DNA of 58,873 bases, taken from assembly GCA_946998205.1 (NCBI GenBank), contig CAMPYJ010000015.1:1-58873 (forward strand), in the 5' to 3' direction. Of the stretch, positions 1-9,209 are shown one piece after another. The translations under genes were made by a program, and so were the position numbers. The notes below the pieces were generated by a model. That model was given only the letters and a program-made list of their open reading frames with translations, did not search any database and was not told the origin of the DNA. Position 1 is the stretch's first letter, and the number at the start of each line of letters is the position of its first letter. The stretch is from an uncultured Prevotella sp. (GTDB lineage: Bacteria; Bacteroidota; Bacteroidia; Bacteroidales; Bacteroidaceae).

Positions 1-160
1 CTCAACAATTCAAACAAGTTTGATTGTATTCGGCTTGCTCCGTTTTTGGTTCAACTTGCTTGTCCGTTGAGTCGTAAAAATCACCATGCTCCTCCATTCA
101 CAAACAAATTGACCTCAAAAACACTATCACAAGCTGTCAAAGCTGATTTATAGAACCGCC
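1..160. repeat. MITE-like element, right part (cut by window start)
   Basis: Positions about 44-160 align with the right half of the complete element at 11931-12124: both share a TTTGGTTCAA block, a TCACAAACAAATTGACC block, CTGTCAAAGCT, and end in a TTTA(T/C)AGAACCGCC terminus. The left terminus lies before the window. No coding content is seen. Seen directly; the mobile nature is inferred from terminal inverted repeats in the complete copy. Confidence 0.6.
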
Positions 161-566
161 ATTAACAAAAACGCGGGGCGTTTTGGCAACCCACGCGGTG
201 ATGCGTTGAAAATATGCGAAAAATGACAAAGTTTAATGATTAAATTGATTAGTAACAGGTTGCGGATTTATCGAGCCTGAAACAAACACGAAAAGGCAAT
301 GCATTTGAGAAGAAATATCCTTTTTTCGCACATAAAAGACCGGCAATGTGATGCGTATTGAGAAGAAAAGTCATGTACATTGTGAGGTAAGGACATACAT
401 ATTGAGCGGCAAAAGCATGATGACAGCCACTTTGTTGGATGTGAATGTGATAAAAGATAATGCTTTTAAGGTTGTGAACACCTTAAAAATCTCCTTGTAT
501 TATCTATTTTGCAATTTTATTTTGTCAAATAAACAGAATCGGTTTAACAAACAAAAGGTTTGTTAA
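161..566. repeat. Dispersed noncoding element ending in a TTAACAAAC hairpin
   Basis: The 470 bases between the MITE copy and the thiN gene contain no convincing gene. They resemble 26473-26858 in order: a CGCACATAAAAGACC-type block, a GATGCG block, AGCGGCAAAAGCATGATGA, GTTGGATGTGAAT, and a final stem TTAACAAAC / GTTTGTTAA (544-552 / 558-566) with a 5-base loop. Both copies sit 3' of a leftward operon, so the hairpin may act in transcript ends. It has no long U-run, so a terminator role is only a guess. Confidence 0.5.
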
Positions 567-630
567 CATATACAAGTATCGTTGCTTGAAAGCTAAGAAG
601 TACGCATTGTTTCCGAACAGAAACTCGGGG

Positions 631-1293
631 TTATCGCGCGGCCGATTTTGCCTCGTGGGTTCGGTAAACCAGGTAACGGCCGTCAGCATGGAGGGTAAAG
701 ACATCGGCAAGCGACTCGTTGAGCGTGCCTTGCCACCAGCTTTGATAGGCGTACGACTGCCAACGCAAGCCATCACTTTCGATACGACGGCATGAAATAT
801 TAAAAATACTTACTTGCTGTTTGGCAAACGACTCGAAGGTGCAATCGCCATGGCAAGGCACAAACGTACCGTAATCGGTCACCATGACAGGCTGCACACC
901 GTAGGATTGAAAATACCGCAGCAATAAGGAGATGTTTCCCATGGTATGATCCTCACGCTTGCCCGTTGCTCCCAAATAGGCGATGCGGCTATAGTTGCGG
1001 CTGACACAATAACGGGTAGCCTTGGTAAGGTCGTTGTCTGCCTGCTCATGCTCAACATGCAGCACGTCATGAAATTGTAGTTTGGCAGCATCAGACATCG
1101 AATCACCATCGCCAACCACGGCTTCAACCTTATTATATAAAGAGGGATGCAGCAACTCGATGGCGCTGTCGCAACACACGATGCGTGATGCCTGCTGCAA
1201 GATTTGGGTGGGAACGGCATGCTGCGGATAATCTCCGCCCGCTAAAACCACCACGTCGAAATTGGTTGATGAGTTGATGAGCTGATAGTTCAT
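631..1293 (-). CDS. thiN: Thiamine pyrophosphokinase
   Basis: Predicted to transfer pyrophosphate from ATP to thiamine, giving thiamine pyrophosphate in the cytoplasm. The 220-residue product has the family motifs: a GDGDS substrate/metal motif at about residues 61-65, an acidic QADNDLTKA segment at about 84-92, and GATGKREDHTMGN at about 109-120. I chose the ATG at 1293 because it overlaps the stop of the upstream pnuC-type gene by ATGA, a sign of translational coupling; a GTG 30 bases upstream is the alternative. It is the last gene of a TonB receptor-transporter-kinase operon whose 5' end has a TPP riboswitch, so the product's end metabolite probably feeds back on its own expression. Confidence 0.9.
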   Translation of the reverse strand: MNYQLINSSTNFDVVVLAGGDYPQHAVPTQILQQASRIVCCDSAIELLHPSLYNKVEAVVGDGDSMSDAAKLQFHDVLHVEHEQADNDLTKATRYCVSRNYSRIAYLGATGKREDHTMGNISLLLRYFQSYGVQPVMVTDYGTFVPCHGDCTFESFAKQQVSIFNISCRRIESDGLRWQSYAYQSWWQGTLNESLADVFTLHADGRYLVYRTHEAKSAAR

Positions 1294-1874
1294 GACGCTG
1301 CTTGCTTCATCATCGACTTCCACTTAAAATATCCTAACACGGCAATGACGACATAAAGCCCGTACAATGCTGCCTTGAAAGGAATGCCTTTGTACACATA
1401 CAGCGCGGTGCAAACCACGTCGACCACTATCCAAAAGAGCCATTGCTCCACATACTTGCGCGCCAAAGCCCATAAGCCTACGAAGCTGAGTGCATTGGTG
1501 AAGCTGTCAAGCAGGGGTACATTGCTGTTGGTAAAGCGCACCAACACATAATAAGTGGCGCCCCATGCCAAGGCGAAAAACAAGAAAACAGGCAGATAAC
1601 GCTTGCCGGGCATGCGCGTAATGGGCACTTCTTGCTTTTTTTGATTGAAGAGTTTGCTACCCCACTTCCACGCAATATATCCGTAAATGGCTGCTAACGT
1701 GTAATACACCGCCATGCCCGCATCGCCGTACAAGCCGTGTCGCCAGTACAGAAACACGTCCATGGCAGGCATCACGATGCCCACTATCCACAGCCAAATG
1801 CTGGCTTTATATTCCAAATAGATATAGACAAGTCCCAAAATGGTGGTGGCTATATCCAACCAATCGAATGTCAT
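1290..1874 (-). CDS. pnuT: PnuC-family thiamine transporter (PnuT)
   Basis: Inner-membrane facilitator of the PnuC family, 194 residues with about seven hydrophobic segments. The segment QWLFWIVVDVVCTALYVYKG near the C terminus matches the W...W...Y pattern of this family. PnuC proteins take up nicotinamide riboside, but members next to thiamine pyrophosphokinase and under a TPP riboswitch are predicted to carry thiamine, trapped by phosphorylation after entry. The ATG at 1874 is preferred over an upstream start at 1916 because the extra residues are charged and nonconserved-looking. It overlaps thiN by four bases and lies 67 bases after the receptor gene. Confidence 0.88.
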   Translation of the reverse strand: MTFDWLDIATTILGLVYIYLEYKASIWLWIVGIVMPAMDVFLYWRHGLYGDAGMAVYYTLAAIYGYIAWKWGSKLFNQKKQEVPITRMPGKRYLPVFLFFALAWGATYYVLVRFTNSNVPLLDSFTNALSFVGLWALARKYVEQWLFWIVVDVVCTALYVYKGIPFKAALYGLYVVIAVLGYFKWKSMMKQAAS

Positions 1875-1941
1875 GTTATAAAAATAAGCCCACCTCCTTG
1901 TGCTTGTCTTCGCCAAAGAGGTGGGTAAGATTTGATATTTA

Positions 1942-4248
1942 TCAGAACGTCAATGACAAGTTTGCCATGAAGTTGACAGGAGCCTGTGGCGCAAAGCCAG
2001 CCATATACTGTCCGCCACCATTATCGGTAGCTACGACGTTGCCTTGTGCATTCTTCTTAAAACCAGGTGCTGCCCAGCCGTTATTGTCGTATTTGGCACT
2101 GAAAAGGTTGTAGGCGGTGCAGCCAACGGTAGCCTCTTTCAAGCCCAACTTGTGGCAAGCGAAGGTGTAAGCCACGTTGAGGTTGGTGGTAAAGATGCTG
2201 CCCAACATCATGCTCACGTCAATGTCATGACCGTTGGCGTCTTTGGTTTGATAGCTTCTAAAGCCCGTATTGGTGAGATACTGCTCACTGACGAACTGCG
2301 TATGAACATTGGCCGACAAACCTTTGTAGTTGAATGAGAAGATGTTGTTGAAGATAAGTTCTGGAGAAAAGCTGGTAGGTGTGTCGCCCAAAGAAACGTT
2401 CTTCTTGTCTTCCAACTTCACCATCCAGTTCTTAACACGGTTCTTGCTGAAGGTAGCGTTGACGTTCCAAGTGAACCAATCGACAGGTTGCCAAGCCGAT
2501 TCCAACTCAATACCCATGCGATAGCTGCGACCTGCATTCTTTGTCTTCATTTCACCGATGGCATCCAGTTCGCCGGTGAGCACAAATTCGTTGCTATAAT
2601 TCATATAATATAGGTTGACACCAGCACTGTACTTGGCACTGGCAAACTGGTAACCTATTTCCAAATCGCCTAATTTCTCTGCCTCCAACTTGGTGTCAAG
2701 GTTCTGCTCAAAACTGTTGCGGGTAGGCTCTTTGTGCGCAATGGCATACGATGCATACACGCGGTTGTTGTCATCAGCCTGATAATTGAGTCCAAACTTA
2801 GGATTGAAGAAATTGAACTTTTGATCGAGATTGAAGACAATCTGCTTGTTATGTTTGTCCCATGCGTCAGAAAGTCCCGTCATCTTAACGCCCACATGCC
2901 GATATTGCAAGTCGGCAAAGGCACTCAAACCCTTGACGAACTCCCAGTTTACCTTTCCGTAAACATTGCCGTCCACCTTCTTAGCGTCGTTGTTGTAATA
3001 CTCGTTATCAGGCTCCAATGTGGAGGGTCCCATTTGATACACATTCTCTTTTTTGCCGTTGGCTTTTTTTATCTGATAGAAAGGTGCACCCGTCCAAATG
3101 ACTTTTCCAAAGTGACCGCCCACATATTTGTTCCAACCGCCACCGATGTTGGCAGTCAAACCACGGTTGTTGTCATAGTTAATGGAACCTACGGCACCAT
3201 AAAAATCGTTGTCCATCCACTTTTGGCGCACCAAGTCGCCCAACAACTTGGTGTCTTTAGACAGATGATATTGGTACCAATTGCCTTTTCCCTTGTACTG
3301 CTCGTAGTAACCGGCACCCTTGGTATAATGCAAGGCAACGTTGAGTTTCCATTGGTCACCAAGCAGTTGACTCCAATGCAGCTGGTAGTTTTGCTGGTGG
3401 TAGTTATCCGTTTGTCCGTCGTAATATTTCACCTTTCCCTCGGCATCGTAATACTCACCGCACGGATTGTAGGTGCGTCCGTACATACTTTGCTCGTATT
3501 TGGAAGCGTAGTTCCATGCGTGATAAGTACGCTCCACACCATTGAAGGTAACAAACTTCACCATGGTGTTGTCCGAGAAATAGCCCGCTTGGATGAAATA
3601 CGAATTGAGTTTGGTGGAAGCACGGTCCAAATAGCCGTCGCTACCGATGTTGGAAAGGCGTCCTTGTATGCCCCAATGGCCACCAATGAGCCCCGTTCCG
3701 AAACGCAAAGTCTCCTTATGCGAACCGTAACTGCCGCCCGAAAGGTCGATACCGAAGAATGGTTTGGTACCGATATTCTCGGTCTGCATGTTCAAGGTAG
3801 CACCAAAAGCACCGGCACCATTGGTAGACGTACCGGCTCCTCGCTGCAGCTGCATACTCTGCACACTTGAGGCGAAGTCGCTCATGTTCACCCAAAAGAG
3901 GGTTGCACTCTCGGCATCGTTCTGCGGAATGCCGTTCACCGTGATGTTGACGCGCGAGGGATCTACGCCACGCACACGCAGTGAGGTGTACCCAATGCCG
4001 TTACCTGCATCGGAAGTAAGGGTAATCGACGGCAACGTAGAGAGCAAGAACGGAATGTCCTTGCCGTAGTTCATCTTCTTGATTTGCTTTTGAGACATGT
4101 CGGAATACGCCATAGGCGTTTTCTTGTTGGCACGGGTAGAAATTACTTGTACATCCTGTAACTCGTAAGTATGCAAGGTGTCGATAGGTTGCACCGCATA
4201 CACGTTGGCGGCAGTCATCGCAAACACTGCCCATAAAAACTTTTTCAT
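1942..4248 (-). CDS. TonB-dependent outer-membrane receptor for thiamine
   Basis: A 768-residue TonB-dependent receptor. It starts with a signal peptide (MKKFLWAVFAMTAANVYA), then a short segment with a TonB-box-like stretch, a plug domain with RVRGVDPSRVNITVNGIPQN at about 90-110, and a long beta barrel ending in ...NLSLTF with the terminal phenylalanine usual for outer-membrane proteins. The TPP riboswitch directly upstream and the pnuT-thiN genes downstream indicate that the substrate is thiamine or a phosphorylated form. The ATG at 4248 places the signal peptide at the very N terminus; an in-frame ATG at 4266 is less likely. Substrate assignment is by context only. Confidence 0.9.
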   Translation of the reverse strand: MKKFLWAVFAMTAANVYAVQPIDTLHTYELQDVQVISTRANKKTPMAYSDMSQKQIKKMNYGKDIPFLLSTLPSITLTSDAGNGIGYTSLRVRGVDPSRVNITVNGIPQNDAESATLFWVNMSDFASSVQSMQLQRGAGTSTNGAGAFGATLNMQTENIGTKPFFGIDLSGGSYGSHKETLRFGTGLIGGHWGIQGRLSNIGSDGYLDRASTKLNSYFIQAGYFSDNTMVKFVTFNGVERTYHAWNYASKYEQSMYGRTYNPCGEYYDAEGKVKYYDGQTDNYHQQNYQLHWSQLLGDQWKLNVALHYTKGAGYYEQYKGKGNWYQYHLSKDTKLLGDLVRQKWMDNDFYGAVGSINYDNNRGLTANIGGGWNKYVGGHFGKVIWTGAPFYQIKKANGKKENVYQMGPSTLEPDNEYYNNDAKKVDGNVYGKVNWEFVKGLSAFADLQYRHVGVKMTGLSDAWDKHNKQIVFNLDQKFNFFNPKFGLNYQADDNNRVYASYAIAHKEPTRNSFEQNLDTKLEAEKLGDLEIGYQFASAKYSAGVNLYYMNYSNEFVLTGELDAIGEMKTKNAGRSYRMGIELESAWQPVDWFTWNVNATFSKNRVKNWMVKLEDKKNVSLGDTPTSFSPELIFNNIFSFNYKGLSANVHTQFVSEQYLTNTGFRSYQTKDANGHDIDVSMMLGSIFTTNLNVAYTFACHKLGLKEATVGCTAYNLFSAKYDNNGWAAPGFKKNAQGNVVATDNGGGQYMAGFAPQAPVNFMANLSLTF

Positions 4249-4340
4249 TGTTTTTTTATATATCAAAAAAATACATAAATAAGGGAGAGAGCAAGTGCGA
4301 AGTTACGCTGTTGAAGAACTTCGCCCACTTGGCTTCTTGG

Positions 4341-4420
4341 AAGATTCCTACGCTGGTATTATCCAGATCAGGTCAGAAGGTTTGTTCTCAGCCCACGAAT
4401 AAAAAGTGAGCACCCTTAGC
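4341..4420 (-). promoter_or_regulatory. TPP riboswitch (THI element)
   Basis: Read on the minus strand the leader contains AAGGGTGCTC, then GGGCTGAGA, then ACCTGATCTGGATAATACC followed by AGCGTAGGAA, which is the conserved THI-element core. It ends about 90 bases before the receptor start. Ligand binding is expected to switch off the receptor-pnuT-thiN operon; in this phylum the mechanism may be termination or translation block. No clear terminator U-run was identified, so the mechanism is open. Confidence 0.95.
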
Positions 4421-4620
4421 TTACTGTTTGTAAACCGACGGCAAAGGTATGACTTTTCATCAAGACCGGCAAGGAATATCCGCAAAAACTATCTTGCGAC
4501 AAGCAATTCGATGGAAATAGAATCACGGCAAAAAAAGTCCAAAGCTCAAGGGCCTTGGACACAAAGTCTATTTCATTTTAAATGTTGAAGAGAGCGATAA
4601 ACAGGAATTGATACAGCCGA

Positions 4621-6033
4621 TTATTGCTTCAACTTGAACGAATTCTCGATGCTCATCACCTCATTTGAGAACATGGAGTCCAGCTTCAGGCGCTGCTCGA
4701 TGCGCGAACAACTATGGATGACGGTGGAGTGGTCGCGGCCACCCACCAGTTTTCCGATGCGCGAGGCGGGCATCTTGGTATACTTCTGCGCCAGGTACAT
4801 GGACAACTGGCGGGCCGTCACCAACTCTTGCTTGCGGCTCTTGCTGTTCACCGCCGACACGGTGACGTTGAAATGTCGGCAAACGGTGTCGAGAATCTCG
4901 TCGATGGTGAGCGGTTCGTCGTCAACCTTCACGGCGCGCTGTATGACCCTTTTGGCCAAACGCATGTCCACCACGCTGTTGTAGACCACCGAATAGGCCA
5001 GCAACGAGTTGATGACGCCTTGCAAATCGCGCACGCTTCCATTGGCCGTCTGTGCGATGTACCGCACCACGTCGTCGGGAATTTGAAGACCGTCGCGGTG
5101 AATCTTGCTGTTGAGGATGTCGATGCAGAGCTGCAGGTTGGGCTTCTCCAGCTCGGCAATCAGTCCGCATGCGAACCGCGTCAGCAGCCGCTCGTTCATT
5201 CCCTTCAAGTCTACCGGCGGGCGGTCACTGGCCAAGATGATGCGCTTGCCGTTGCGGAACAGGTGGTTGAAGATGTGGAAGAAGGTGTCTTGGGTCTTCG
5301 TTGCCGTCATCCACTCTTGTATGTCATCGACAATCAACAAGTCGATGGTCTGGTAAAAGTTGATGAAGTCGTTCACGGAGTTCTGCAAGACGGCGTTGGT
5401 GTACTGCACCTGAAACAAGCGCGCACTGACGTACAGCACCCTTTTCTGCGGATAGAGCTGCTTGGAGAGCATGCCGATGGCGTTGATCAAGTGGGTCTTC
5501 CCACAACCCGAGGGGCCGTAGATGAACATGGGGTTGAACTGTGTCTTACTGGGATGTTCGGCAATGGACATGCCAACCGAGCGCGGCAACTTGTTGCTGT
5601 CGCCCTCGATGTAATTGTTGAACGTAAGGTGTGGATTCAGATTTGGGTCCAGCTGTTGAGGCTGGGCTGCGTCGAGTGTCGACGGAGATTGGTTCGCGCG
5701 GGTTTTCTTCTGCGGCTTAACGCCGGCCACATCGGTCTGCTCGGCCTCCACGTCCTGTGTCAGATGGTGCTCCCTGTCGGTGACGATGCGGTATTTCAGA
5801 CGAATGTTGTCGCAAAAAGAACGCCTGAGCACCTTGCTCAGCAAGTCGATGTAATTCTCCTCCAAGTACTCGTACACGAACGGACTGGGCACCTGTATCA
5901 GCAACGTGCGTGACGCTTCGTCGAACGACTCGTAGGTGATGGGTTGGAACCATGTATCATATTGCTGCCTGGATACATTCTCGCGGATGAGCGCAAGCGC
6001 GTTGCCCCAAGCTTGATTAGGACTTACATTCAT
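4621..6033 (-). CDS. dnaA: Chromosomal replication initiator DnaA
   Basis: A 470-residue DnaA with all four domains: N-terminal helicase-loading domain (1-80), variable linker rich in Q and P (about 90-135), AAA+ domain with Walker A GPSGCGKT (173-180) and Walker B LLIVDD (232-237), and a C-terminal DNA-binding helix-turn-helix with the DnaA signature GGRDHSTVIHSC (431-442). It binds DnaA boxes and opens the origin. A good Bacteroidetes-type promoter lies at 6090-6120. The next gene on the left ends in a divergent thiamine unit, and no dnaN neighbour is present. I do not see a convincing cluster of DnaA boxes around it, so the origin need not be here. Confidence 0.97.
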   Translation of the reverse strand: MNVSPNQAWGNALALIRENVSRQQYDTWFQPITYESFDEASRTLLIQVPSPFVYEYLEENYIDLLSKVLRRSFCDNIRLKYRIVTDREHHLTQDVEAEQTDVAGVKPQKKTRANQSPSTLDAAQPQQLDPNLNPHLTFNNYIEGDSNKLPRSVGMSIAEHPSKTQFNPMFIYGPSGCGKTHLINAIGMLSKQLYPQKRVLYVSARLFQVQYTNAVLQNSVNDFINFYQTIDLLIVDDIQEWMTATKTQDTFFHIFNHLFRNGKRIILASDRPPVDLKGMNERLLTRFACGLIAELEKPNLQLCIDILNSKIHRDGLQIPDDVVRYIAQTANGSVRDLQGVINSLLAYSVVYNSVVDMRLAKRVIQRAVKVDDEPLTIDEILDTVCRHFNVTVSAVNSKSRKQELVTARQLSMYLAQKYTKMPASRIGKLVGGRDHSTVIHSCSRIEQRLKLDSMFSNEVMSIENSFKLKQ

Positions 6034-6089
6034 TGAATCAGGAAGTATTTAACGTATGTCTGTCGATCAAACCATTGATCAATCGACTG

Positions 6090-6120
6090 CAAATTTATAA
6101 AAGAAAACTTGATTGAGCAA
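6090..6120 (-). promoter_or_regulatory. dnaA promoter
   Basis: On the minus strand: TTG at 6120-6118, a 20-base spacer, and TAAATTTG at 6097-6090, matching the Bacteroidetes -33/-7 consensus (TTTG, TAnnTTTG). This predicts a start about 6083 and a leader of about 50 bases before the dnaA ATG. Confidence 0.7.
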
Positions 6121-6460
6121 ATGAATGCTCCTACGCTTCAAAGGCCGAAAAACCGCAAGTACCTATCAAGACGCATTTTAGCCACTTTCTTGAAGAAAAG
6201 TGATGGCTTTTGACGTGGCGCACACATAAGGTTTTGAGAACAAGTAAGTTAAATTGAATGTCATCAAGATACATACTTGAACGGTGAAACATGTGCGTGA
6301 AATCTATTACCGACTATGCTGTTAAGGCATTATGACATTTAGCCAGACGTGAAACAATTGGTTTACTTATTTATACCGTTTTTAATTAAAGGCCGTTCAT
6401 CAGAACCGAGCGACACCTGTGGGGAAAAGGTGCCGCAGCGGCCATTCGCCGCACGTCTCC
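6121..6460. other. AT-rich spacer between dnaA promoter and mlaD, no gene seen
   Basis: The 340 bases are AT-rich with scattered inverted bits and one weak DnaA-box-like word (TGTGGGGAA near 6417). Nothing supports a gene or RNA. Because the stretch lies upstream of dnaA and downstream of the mlaD-like gene it may hold the end of the leftward transcript, but no terminator hairpin with a U-run was found. Confidence 0.4.
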
Positions 6461-7363
6461 TTATTTATCCCTTTTCCCGAAGATGGAGAAATGAACGTAG
6501 CGTTTAGGATGCTGACGTATGTTCATCATGAGCGAATCAGCGCTGCGCGCGGTGGCGTTGAGCTGATGGTAAAGAGATGGGTCGCGCATCAGCAATCCCA
6601 GGGAGCCCTCGTTGCTGTTGATTTTGGCCGTCACCGCCCTGACATCAGCCATGGCCTCATCCACTTTCCGCATGGTCGCGGCCACGTCTACTTGTGAAAG
6701 GCTGGCCGTGAACGCCGCCGAGTTGTCCAGGATGCGGTTTGCCTTCGCCGCCATGCCCGGTATGTCACGGTTCAATCCTGCGACGATGCCGTTCAGCTGC
6801 CGGGATGTTTTGTTAAGATTTGCCGTCATGTCACGCACGTTGTGCAATGAACTTGCGATGGCCGGGTCGGCCAAGAGCAGGTTGAGGCTCAGCAAGATGG
6901 AATCCATTTTAGGCAGCATCTGCTTCACCGCGGGTATCATGGACGTCACCTCCCCCATGGTTCCCTTGTCTATGCCGCCCGGAATGAGTCCGCCTTCCTG
7001 GATGAGCTCACCTCTGTTGGGTGCTATTTTCAAGGTTATCTTGATGTTGCCCAGCACGTCACTGCTGATGAGAGCCGTGCTTCCCACGGGGATTTTCATC
7101 TGCCTGTCCATCTCCGCGATTACCTTGGTCTGGCTCTCGTGGTCGTAGTCGAAGATGATTTCCTTGACCCGTCCCACCTTATAACCCGACGCATAGATGG
7201 GACATGACTTGGACAAGCCGCTGATGTCGTCGAAAGCAAAGCAGTAAGTCTTGCTGCCCGTGAACAGATGCGTGCCCTTCAGAAAGTTCATGCCGATGAA
7301 CAACGCCACGATGGCGATGACTGCCACAAGGGCGATTTTTATTTCATTTCTCACTTTTATCAT
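6461..7363 (-). CDS. mlaD: MCE-domain (MlaD-type) lipid-transport protein
   Basis: A 300-residue inner-membrane protein with one N-terminal transmembrane helix (about 8-27) and an MCE domain (about 37-115; GVK-type strand around YASGYKVGRVKEI and SSDVLGNIKITLKI). The remaining two thirds is a predicted helical tail facing the periplasm. MlaD proteins form hexameric rings that bind phospholipids and work with an MlaEF ABC transporter; no such transporter is in the window, so the permease must be elsewhere. It follows the amidase gene by 25 bases, an arrangement that suggests shared transcription of envelope genes. Confidence 0.88.
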   Translation of the reverse strand: MIKVRNEIKIALVAVIAIVALFIGMNFLKGTHLFTGSKTYCFAFDDISGLSKSCPIYASGYKVGRVKEIIFDYDHESQTKVIAEMDRQMKIPVGSTALISSDVLGNIKITLKIAPNRGELIQEGGLIPGGIDKGTMGEVTSMIPAVKQMLPKMDSILLSLNLLLADPAIASSLHNVRDMTANLNKTSRQLNGIVAGLNRDIPGMAAKANRILDNSAAFTASLSQVDVAATMRKVDEAMADVRAVTAKINSNEGSLGLLMRDPSLYHQLNATARSADSLMMNIRQHPKRYVHFSIFGKRDK

Positions 7364-7388
7364 GTCCGTTTTGAGTAAAAAAACAACC

Positions 7389-8774
7389 TTATTTCTTCTT
7401 GTTCCGCGAGAACGCCCGGATAGCCTCGTTCACATCCATGCGCTGTCCGTTCTTGAATGCGATGATGAAGGCGTCGGGAAAGCGGTCGATGATTTCCTTC
7501 CGAAGCCGTCGTATCTCGTCGTAATCGGCTGACGAGCCGTAGGTGTATTTCACGTCACCGCCCGTATCGTACCGCTCGCACCCTCTGAGGCCTTTCAACG
7601 CCGCGTCCGCAGACGAGAGTTTCCTGCGTGTCGTCAAGATTTGTATCTTGAACACGGGTACGTCCTGCGCCTGCCTTTCGGTGCGGCTGGCAGGTTGCCG
7701 GGCGGGCGTTCCGGCCTTTTTTCCCGCGATGCGCGTTGCATCTGTCTTCTGAGAGACGGCCGTCGGATCCTGCGAGTCGGCCCGCGCGGCAGCCGTCAGA
7801 GGTGCTTGTTGAATCGCAGGCGGCGTCTCAGCCACCTTGAGCTGCACGGTGCCGGGGGCAAGCGGTGCGCCGCCGGCGTCGCCGTTTCTTGACGGTTCAG
7901 CCTTTTGGCTTTGTTCCCTGAAGTCTTCCGGAACGATTTCGGGCAGCTGTGGCGCCGGCGTGTCCGCAGCCTTGTAAGGCACCACCAGTCCCTGTTGGTA
8001 TCTGTTCTTATATTGTACGAACGCGTTGAAGATGCCCCGGGCGTACATGTCGGCGGCCCCGGCGGCGTTCATGAAGTTCTCTTCCTCCGGAGTAGAGATG
8101 AATCCCAGTTCCAACAAGCATCCCGGCATGGACGACAGCCTCAGCACGGCCAGATTGTTTTGGTGCGCGCCCATGTCGTTCAGTCCGGTTGCGGCACAGA
8201 TGCAGCGCTGCATGTAGCGCGCCAGCTCCACGCTCTGCTGCATGTTCTTGTCTTGAATGAACTCGAACATGATGTTGCTTTCGGGAGAAGAAGAGTCGAA
8301 TCCCCGGTATTTTTGTTTATAATCCTTCTCCAGGAAGATGACCGAGTTCTCGCGCTTGGCCACCTCCAAGTTTTCCATGATGCCTTTTTGTCCGGTGTTC
8401 TGTCCCCGTCCGAGGGTGTAAGTCTGCACGCCCCTCACCTTGCGTCCACCCTGCAAAGCATTGATGTGAACAGAGATGAACAAGTCTGCGTGATTCTTGT
8501 TTGCGATTTCGGCGCGTCTGCCCAGCGGTATGAAGACATCCGTCTTGCGCGTGTAGATTACCCTGACGTCGGGACAATTTCGCTCAACCATTTGCCCGAA
8601 GGCCAGTGCGAACTTCAGGACGAGATCTTTCTCCTTTGAGTAAACTCCCGCCGCGCCATGGTCTCTTCCGCCATGTCCGGGGTCGATGACCAGCGTGAAC
8701 ATTTTGTTCGCCGCCAAACCCGCTGACGCGAACAGCAGGAAACAAAGCAGACATTGCCAGACCTTCCTATTCAT
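7389..8774 (-). CDS. N-acetylmuramoyl-L-alanine amidase with C-terminal SPOR-like domain
   Basis: Cleaves the amide bond between MurNAc and the stem peptide of peptidoglycan. The 461-residue product has a signal peptide (1-21) and an Amidase_3 domain (about 27-255) with the zinc ligands and catalytic residue visible: H34 in DPGHGG, E48, H103 in SVHIN, and E222 in LLELGF. A proline- and alanine-rich linker (about 270-370) leads to a C-terminal segment (about 372-440) starting FKIQIL, with the look of a SPOR-like peptidoglycan-binding domain. It is therefore periplasmic and may act at the division site. It lies between folB and mlaD. Confidence 0.92.
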   Translation of the reverse strand: MNRKVWQCLLCFLLFASAGLAANKMFTLVIDPGHGGRDHGAAGVYSKEKDLVLKFALAFGQMVERNCPDVRVIYTRKTDVFIPLGRRAEIANKNHADLFISVHINALQGGRKVRGVQTYTLGRGQNTGQKGIMENLEVAKRENSVIFLEKDYKQKYRGFDSSSPESNIMFEFIQDKNMQQSVELARYMQRCICAATGLNDMGAHQNNLAVLRLSSMPGCLLELGFISTPEEENFMNAAGAADMYARGIFNAFVQYKNRYQQGLVVPYKAADTPAPQLPEIVPEDFREQSQKAEPSRNGDAGGAPLAPGTVQLKVAETPPAIQQAPLTAAARADSQDPTAVSQKTDATRIAGKKAGTPARQPASRTERQAQDVPVFKIQILTTRRKLSSADAALKGLRGCERYDTGGDVKYTYGSSADYDEIRRLRKEIIDRFPDAFIIAFKNGQRMDVNEAIRAFSRNKKK

Positions 8775-8819
8775 AACACCTGCAAAAGTAATGCTTTTAG
8801 ATGAAAAAACCCTTATCTT

Positions 8820-9200
8820 TCAATCAGCTTTTTCGTTTATCAGGTGTATTTCCACACCGGCTCCGTCACAATCAGCGTCCATGGGTGGATTAACCTTGGT
8901 GAGTTTCAGGTCGACAGCCGTTACCGCGGGGAACTCCTTCAGCAGGCGCTTCCCCACCCTACCCGCCACGTGCTCGAGCAAGTTGGAAGGCTGTCGCATC
9001 TCCTGCTCGACCACTTTACACACGTCGGCATAACTCAAGGTGTCGGCCACGTCGTCGGTTTCCATGGCCTTGTCAAAGTCGTAGGCCAGCCGTAAGTTCA
9101 CGATGAAACGGTTGCCCGTGACGCGTTCCTGCGGCAACACGCCGTGGTAGGCGCGGAACCGCAGGTTGCTTAAATAAATATAGCTTGACTGTTTAATCAT
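8820..9200 (-). CDS. folB: Dihydroneopterin aldolase
   Basis: A 126-residue FolB, the usual size, converting 7,8-dihydroneopterin to 6-hydroxymethyl-dihydropterin and glycolaldehyde in folate synthesis. The N terminus (YIYLSNLRFRAYHGVLPQE) has the family's F-x-x-x-H-G-V-L-P-x-E motif, and the middle has the YAD(V)...V and the C-terminal V-x-L-x-K-x-x-P motif (DLKLTKVNPP). It begins nine bases after the ribonucleotide reductase gene and may be co-transcribed with it; both feed nucleotide or one-carbon metabolism. Confidence 0.93.
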   Translation of the reverse strand: MIKQSSYIYLSNLRFRAYHGVLPQERVTGNRFIVNLRLAYDFDKAMETDDVADTLSYADVCKVVEQEMRQPSNLLEHVAGRVGKRLLKEFPAVTAVDLKLTKVNPPMDADCDGAGVEIHLINEKAD

Positions 9201-9209
9201 AAGAGTGGG

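Noticed and set aside
2734..3870. 378-residue plus-strand open frame
   Set aside because: It is antisense to the TonB receptor, which has clear motifs; no start context or family match.
4714..5913. 399-residue plus-strand open frame
   Set aside because: Antisense shadow of dnaA, caused by codon composition.
6034..6460. Chromosome origin beside dnaA
   Set aside because: Only one weak DnaA-box-like word and no cluster of boxes; dnaN is not a neighbour.
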